Positions 60,995 to 64,000 of a DNA stretch of 64,000 nucleotides are shown here, piece after piece; the stretch's first letter is position 1, and each line of letters begins with the position of its first letter. Under the pieces are notes generated by a model. It saw only the letters and a program-made list of their open reading frames with translations. It had not been told where the DNA came from and did no database searches. The stretch comes from Promicromonospora iranensis. Lineage in GTDB: Bacteria; Actinomycetota; Actinomycetes; Actinomycetales; Cellulomonadaceae. Location: NCBI RefSeq assembly GCF_028994805.1, contig NZ_JAJQQP010000004.1, forward strand, positions 1-64,000, read 5' to 3'. A program made the translations under genes and the position numbers.

Positions 60995-61078
60995 TCAGGC
61001 GGCAGCGCTAGAACAAAACCCCCCTGCTTCTCGCGGGCCGCACCGGCCCGCGAAGCGCCTACTGAAAGGAACGCCATC

Positions 61079-61465
61079 ATGGCGAAGCTCTCCACCGACG
61101 AGCTCCTGTCCGCCTTCGAGGAGCTCACGCTCATCGAGCTGTCCGACTTCGTGAAGGCCTTCGAGGACAAGTTCGACGTCACCGCTGCCGCTCCGGTCGC
61201 AGCCGTCGCCGCGGGCCCCGCGGGTGGCGCCCCGGCCGAGGCCGCTGAGGAGAAGACGGAGTTCGACGTCATCCTCGAGGCCGCCGGCGACAAGAAGATC
61301 CAGGTCATCAAGGAGGTGCGCGCGCTCACGTCCCTCGGTCTCAAGGAGGCCAAGGACCTGGTCGACGGCGCACCGAAGCCGGTTCTCGAGGCCGCCGACA
61401 AGGACGCCGCCGAGAAGGCGAAGGCCGCCCTGGAGGGCGCCGGCGCCACCGTCACCCTCAAGTGA
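61079..61465 (+). CDS. rplL: 50S ribosomal protein L7/L12
   Basis: 128 residues. N-terminal dimer domain [20 protein letters not shown], an alanine-rich hinge ([20 protein letters not shown]), and the C-terminal factor-binding domain ([40 protein letters not shown]). It recruits translation factors. The stem-loop at 61540 follows and probably reduces read-through into rpoB. Confidence 0.98.
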   Translation: MAKLSTDELLSAFEELTLIELSDFVKAFEDKFDVTAAAPVAAVAAGPAGGAPAEAAEEKTEFDVILEAAGDKKIQVIKEVRALTSLGLKEAKDLVDGAPKPVLEAADKDAAEKAKAALEGAGATVTLK

Positions 61466-61539
61466 CCCCAGGCTCCACCGCCTTCGGGCTGGTGTGACGG
61501 CGGCCCGGGCTCGTCCCGGGCGCCGTCCGCCGACTGCAG

Positions 61540-61567
61540 AGGCCCGCACCCTGAAGGGTGCGGGCCT
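61540..61567 (+). terminator. Attenuating hairpin between rplL and rpoB
   Basis: AGGCCCGCACCC (61540-61551) and GGGTGCGGGCCT (61556-61567) with a TGAA loop. No T-run, so partial termination is likely, as known for the rplL-rpoB gap in other bacteria. Confidence 0.8.
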
Positions 61568-61663
61568 CTCGCGTCTGTCCAGGTCAGCCGAGGTGCGACG
61601 ACGGTGCGGATACGCAACGATTCGAAGGGTATTGCGTTCTCGGCGTGCACGTACTAGGGCGAC

Positions 61664-61692
61664 TGGACATACTTAAGGGAGATAGGTATGCT
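61664..61692 (+). promoter_or_regulatory. Probable rpoB promoter
   Basis: TGGACA (61664-61669), a 17-base spacer, then TATGCT (61687-61692). Close to the principal sigma-70-type consensus with ideal spacing, in the 394-bp gap between rplL and rpoB and about 168 bp before the start codon. It gives rpoBC a transcript of their own. Confidence 0.65.
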
Positions 61693-61859
61693 AGCGCTTT
61701 GCGCCCGCGTGTGCCCTCGACGCCTCCCCCTGCTTCCCGAAAGTCCTGGCTGCATCCCCGCTTGTGGGATGCCCTCCGGCGACCGGTGAAGTCCGGCAGA
61801 GCTTCCTGCAGCACCGCAGAGCGTACAGCGTTCACTCGAACTGCAGGGAAGGACCCCTC

Positions 61860-64000
<2,141 letters not shown>

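Noticed and set aside
61580-61850. Short frames in the rplL-rpoB gap
   Set aside because: They overlap a good promoter and leader and have no conserved product; rpoB leaders are normally non-coding.

Overview
The window is high-GC (visibly about 70% G+C, with G/C at most third codon positions) and carries a typical actinobacterial gene set. WXG100-type secretion proteins, an FprA-type ferredoxin-NADP reductase, a tRNA-Thr/tRNA-Met/rpmG/hadA/hadB block and a tRNA-Trp/secE/nusG/rplK/rplA ... rplJ/rplL/rpoB block all point to a chromosomal segment of a Micrococcales actinobacterium. A Promicromonosporaceae or Cellulomonadaceae member is my best inference; no 16S gene is present to settle it.

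Layout. 0-4.1 kb: a tightly coupled locus of small WXG100-like proteins, a T7SS-signal membrane protein and four uncharacterised partners. 4.2-8.05 kb: fprA, an HtpX-like protease, a K+ channel and a YajQ-like protein. 8.05-16 kb: an accessory, partly decayed stretch. It holds remnants of an XRE regulator, a TrmO-like protein, an IS5-type transposase and an NAD(P) oxidoreductase, an AraC/hydrolase pair of atypical composition, a MarR gene with a second-type enolase, two MerR genes, and four copies of one terminator-like hairpin. 16-28.6 kb: regulators paired with transporters and enzymes (MFS/TetR, TetR/FAD monooxygenase, AbrB/DUF418), HAD and PfkB genes, an ECF41-like sigma factor divergent from its carboxymuconolactone decarboxylase partner, and rarD. 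28.7-30.6 kb: tRNA-Tyr, tRNA-Thr, tRNA-Met, rpmG and two MaoC-type dehydratases. 30.7-42.6 kb: cell-wall genes (amidase, C39-like protease, murB, L,D-transpeptidase) mixed with a TPP riboswitch-thiC unit, a LacI/MFS pair and adenosine deaminase. 42.8-48.6 kb: a kinase-like protein with an acidic insert, and a two-component system coupled to an ABC transporter. 48.8-64 kb: tRNA-Trp, secE, nusG, rplK, rplA, then an inserted cassette, then rplJ, rplL and the start of rpoB.

The most striking unit is the roughly 8.3-kb cassette between rplA and rplJ: a sigma factor, a small protein with a carboxypeptidase-regulatory-like C-terminus, a cytosolic subtilisin-type (S8) protease and two tandem 865-residue TPR-CHAT (caspase-like) proteins. 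All lie on one strand with short gaps. It looks like a self-contained regulated protease cascade, possibly for stress, defence or programmed death; the function is inferred, not shown.

A second theme is a set of long intergenic hairpins built from short repeated words (5.6, 27.6, 28.9, 32.9, 36.4, 40.3, 50.8 kb). Most sit between convergent genes. One related word block lies inside the 5' coding end of an ABC permease.
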